Made by a program: the position numbers and the translations under genes. A DNA stretch of 64,000 nucleotides from Trichuris trichiura (taxonomy: Eukaryota; Nematoda; Enoplea; Trichinellida; Trichuridae), in assembly GCA_037903355.1 (NCBI GenBank), contig JBAJFE010000025.1, positions 186,001 to 250,000 of the forward strand. Reading direction: 5' to 3'. Shown here one piece after another: positions 61,501 through 64,000 of the stretch. The stretch's first letter is position 1; every line of letters starts with the position of its first letter. The notes under the pieces are model-generated. The model had not been told where the DNA came from. It ran no database searches and was given only the letters and a program-made list of their open reading frames with translations.

Positions 61501-64000
61501 ATAGTCTCCGTAGTCGGGAATTCTTAATACGGTTGGCAATATTTCCAAATCAACTTTCATCCTTTTTCGATACTTCATCGCATGCTGCAAACCAGTTGAC
61601 GACTTGCTCTTGATATCTTCGTACTTAAGCATAGCAGCATCCGTCAGTCTGTAAGAGAACAAAGGCGAAGGCTGAGGTAAGAAAAGTTTAAAACAAAGTA
61701 CTGCTTCAATCGAACAGATTCCGGTGGACGTAGCACGCAAATGAGCCGATTGATCGAGTAGGCATGGTATGTTATAACTAAAGGTTGAGCAAGCAAACTT
61801 ATACGTTGGTCGCAAGAATGGTCCAAAGGATTCGTTTCAAAATTGAAAGTGAGCTGCGAGAACAGACTTGCTTCTTCTTCTTTGCCAAGTACTGGCGACA
61901 AAATCGGCACAACAGCATGCTCTGTCTTTTCATCTGAGCCTTTTATTTCAAACATACCAATTTTCGACTCAAATCTAGAGAATTCATACTTTGCAAGCAT
62001 AACACTCAGTTTAGCTGCGAATTACTTAATGGCGCTGGCGGAAGGACGCATTTCTAATGTACTTTCCACCGTTTGCAATCCCATTTCTAAAACTAACTGC
62101 CGCTTGCTAAAGCAAGACGACAAATTGTGAAAAAGAATTTTTGACACTGTTATGAAAAAAAAGTTTACCCTTCTGGTGTATTCTCATGTATACAAACAGA
62201 GAAACCAACCAGCTTGAACTCAACTGCGTTCTCAATGAACTGAAAGAGAAAAGTGACTAGCAAAAAACTGAAAACACGAAAATGTTAGTAACCTCCGGAG
62301 GATACTGGGTGGGCACTTGATTTTCTTGATAATCGATTGCCTGATACAGTTTCTCTTTTTCCTCGTCAGTCATAGCCTTTTCGAATTGAGACGCTATCTC
62401 ATTGGCGGTACTGCCAGCTGCTTTTTGTTCACCGCCTCCACCACCCCACCAACCGGTAACCCACGACATCCAACCGCCTTGCTCTTCTACCAGTTTCAGG
62501 CCACGTCGTTTTATCTATTATTTTTAAAAGATTACCCTATAAAGTTTCTCACACTTTGTCCAAGCCGTATGTACTTGCAGCTCAGCCTGCTGCCTTGCAA
62601 TAATTAAATTGAACACGTCCAACTGCTTTTCCGCTTTCTGAGAATCAAAACGGTTAACGTTGGAAAAGTCGAAACCATACTGACATCAATAATGGCTAAT
62701 TTTTCACTCGATATATTTTTCACCGTCCGCTTTTCCAACCAGGCTAATTCGTATTGCTTAACCAACTCCCTGTGCTGTTTGATGTGTGACCAAGACCAAT
62801 TCCTAGCCACGCGACGAACCTGCGTCTCCAATATGCAATTCATGGCAAAATGCCACCTATAAACACTTCATTCTCTAAGAAGACAAGCAACATCATTATC
62901 AACTTTGCTCGTGAGAACAATCGTCACCCTCGAACAAATACACTAAAGCATTGATTGAAATGCCTTAAAAGGACTAAACGTTTCGGCTACGCGACTTTTC
63001 CAGTATGTTTAAAAATTAATTGAACTTAAATGATAGGTTATGCAAAAAGCTACAAACCATTCCTTCATGTGGTTATGATACGGCAACATGAACGGACGAT
63101 ACTTTCGGTACTTAGCATTTAGCGCAAACTGCTCTTGAGCTTCGAGGAACTCTAGGATTCCTTGATACTGAAAGAACTAACGTTACATTTCTCTAAGCAA
63201 ATATAAGAACTACTTGAAATTTTTCTATGTTTAAGCCAAGCTTATCAACAGTGATGGACAAGCGAATTTTTGGCGTTTTGAAGTTGGTTCCATCCGTTTC
63301 CGGTTTTGGATTGAGTTTCAGATAGGCACCAATACTGATTGGCAAAAGAACTGTTCAAAATAAACCATATAACAGTGAAAACGGAAAGAAAACTGAACAT
63401 GAACTCACTGTAACGAAAATCTGACGGCAAATAGTCGTCACGGGCAATTCCAGACATCAACGATTCCTATGATCAGCAAAAAACACTGTTTGCGCGCATT
63501 TAGGGAGAGAGGGAGAAAAAAAGTGAAGATACCTTTATCAATTCCCGATCGCCTAAGTCAGACACCAACTTACAGTTAAAATTCCAATATATGGCAAAAG
63601 ATTTCATTTCTGCAATCTATAAGGATACTTCTAACGGTTGGAACGTAAAGTTAAAAGAGGTAAAATAAGTAGAACGATCACTCACCTTGTATATGATCTT
63701 AGTCAGTTCTTTAACAATACAAGGTTTCCAATTGTCGTCCGTTGTCTGCAAAATTCAAAGCTCTAACTGCAGTACCTGGCAGAAGGCTAACACGAAATAG
63801 TTAGTAACGAAGATAATTGTTCAGAACGTCGCCTATTCAAGGTCTTTTAGAAATGCTTCAACTTTATACGTTTTTACATCTGATGTTACGGTAAATCTGT
63901 TTCAACGTACTATAGTAGAGAATTACAATAAGGGAATCCTACTTGCCCCGTCTTCACCGGAATAACTGACGACGCACTATTAATTAATTCTTTCAAAATG
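47003..64000 (-). CDS. VPS13A: VPS13A/C-type bridge-like lipid transfer protein, nearly complete
   Basis: I traced 68 exons on the minus strand; exon lengths and splice phases agree from end to end and total about 9.3 kb, or 3,110 residues. The human A/C proteins are slightly longer, and only about the first 170 residues are missing at the right edge. VPS13 proteins form a long hydrophobic groove at membrane contact sites and carry bulk phospholipid between organelles. Landmarks in order: [154 protein letters not shown] and a C-terminal PH-like fold ending QAYQASKYS then TAA at 47003. Introns are mostly 38-70 bp. The resemblance is to the A/C branch, not B or D; A versus C cannot be separated here. 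Four region entries list the exons. Confidence 0.97.
49653..54073 (-). other. VPS13A: VPS13 exons 37-54: VAB (SHR-BD) adaptor-binding region
   Basis: Exons: 54073-53924, 53733-53605, 53554-53426, 53375-53214, 53158-52998, 52937-52832, 52263-52126, 52076-51993, 51936-51823, 51766-51665, 51625-51509, 51462-51355, 51303-51217, 51161-51102, 50935-50807, 50747-50614, 50074-49939, 49888-49653. The VAB domain is the six-module beta structure that binds organelle adaptors and targets VPS13. Anchors: [92 protein letters not shown] and [19 protein letters not shown]. Most introns here are phase 0 and 38-60 bp. The acceptor chosen for 49888 (GTTTGAG) is weak and should be confirmed. Confidence 0.92.
54135..60198 (-). 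other. VPS13A: VPS13 exons 20-36: central groove
   Basis: Exons: 60198-60045, 59982-59897, 59846-59597, 59341-59204, 58889-58786, 58731-58564, 58507-58306, 58251-58149, 58093-57940, 57885-57601, 57549-57386, 57325-57243, 57148-56817, 56767-56664, 56609-56438, 56379-56283, 54508-54135. Conserved anchors are [78 protein letters not shown] and [17 protein letters not shown]. Two exons carry low-complexity linkers not expected in the human protein: a Pro/Ser/Lys-rich one at 57885-57601 and a Pro/Thr/Lys-rich one at 57148-56817. A 1,774-bp intron separates the last two exons, by far the longest in the gene; I found no gene or known repeat inside it. Confidence 0.92.
60257..64000 (-). other. VPS13A: VPS13 exons 1-19 of window: N-terminal groove
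   Basis: Exons (high to low): 64000-63947 (cut by edge), 63896-63878, 63745-63686, 63616-63533, 63466-63409, 63350-63214, 63167-63058, 62856-62676, 62637-62575, 62514-62293, 62239-62169, 62106-62026, 61974-61702, 61648-61496, 61446-61347, 60926-60839, 60783-60678, 60623-60494, 60436-60257. This is the end of the chorein N-terminal part and the first repeating-beta-groove modules. Exon 62514-62293 holds a Trp/Gly-rich loop ([11 protein letters not shown]). The last exon is a charged linker ([17 protein letters not shown]) where vertebrate A/C proteins have their FFAT motif (EFFDAP); I see no such motif here. The first two exons in the list are less certain than the rest. Confidence 0.9.

Noticed and set aside
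62022..62024. In-frame TAA inside VPS13 after RPSASAIK
   Set aside because: It is intronic: AA|GTAATT to CTCTAG|A (62025-61975) removes it and joins RPSASAIK directly to [12 protein letters not shown], as in other VPS13 proteins.
62515..62535. A 21-nt intron in VPS13 (GTAATC...AATAG)
   Set aside because: A donor further upstream (CAA|GTACAT at 62574) gives a normal 60-nt intron in the same phase, and AELQ-IKRRGLK aligns better with the family (AEVEVKKAGYK).
1..64000. CRISPR arrays, bacterial operons, phage or defence islands
   Set aside because: The genes have spliceosomal introns throughout and there are no regularly spaced repeats; the short direct repeats found are single pairs.

Overview
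The window looks like a piece of an animal genome, most likely a nematode. Coding exons are small and split by short introns, mostly about 38-70 bp. The recognisable genes are animal genes, and one gene encodes a cysteine-rich secreted protein of a style I associate with nematodes. The mobile elements (ZBED5-like hAT, R2/NeSL-type and RTE-type LINEs, a mariner) would fit a clade I nematode such as a whipworm relative, but the species is inference.

Layout. 1-1358: the 5' end of an ABCA-type (ABCA3-like) lipid transporter on the minus strand, three coding exons, the rest outside the window. 1.4-20.9 kb: gene-poor, mobile-element-rich DNA holding foldback elements, a decayed hAT transposase (7.96-9.72 kb), a decayed R2/NeSL-like LINE with zinc fingers and reverse transcriptase (10.59-12.2 kb), and several unidentified open frames around 13.2-15.1 kb. 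20.97-22.38 kb: a two-exon orphan gene. 23.2 kb: a nearly perfect 206-bp palindrome. 27.1-29.6 kb: a two-exon secreted cysteine-rich protein gene with a 1.8-kb intron. 29.6-39.7 kb: ten kilobases with nothing I can support. 39.7-46.5 kb: a dense patch of repeats: RTE-type LINE tail, inverted and foldback repeats, a 331-bp palindrome, a gag-like open frame and a mariner transposase remnant.

47.0-64.0 kb: about 68 exons on the minus strand encode nearly all (about 3,110 residues) of a VPS13A/C-type bridge-like lipid transfer protein, missing only its extreme N terminus. I traced this gene exon by exon; splice phases agree throughout. It shows a candidate 23-nt intron, a candidate 19-nt microexon behind a GC-AG intron, and a stop-free 51-nt intron that could be retained.

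The two large conserved genes (ABCA transporter and VPS13) both act in membrane lipid handling, but they lie 45 kb apart at opposite ends and there is no reason to read them as a functional cluster. I found no CRISPR array, operon or clearly new multi-gene system. The least explained parts are the orphan gene at 21-22.4 kb, the open frames at 13.2-15.1 kb and the foldback families.
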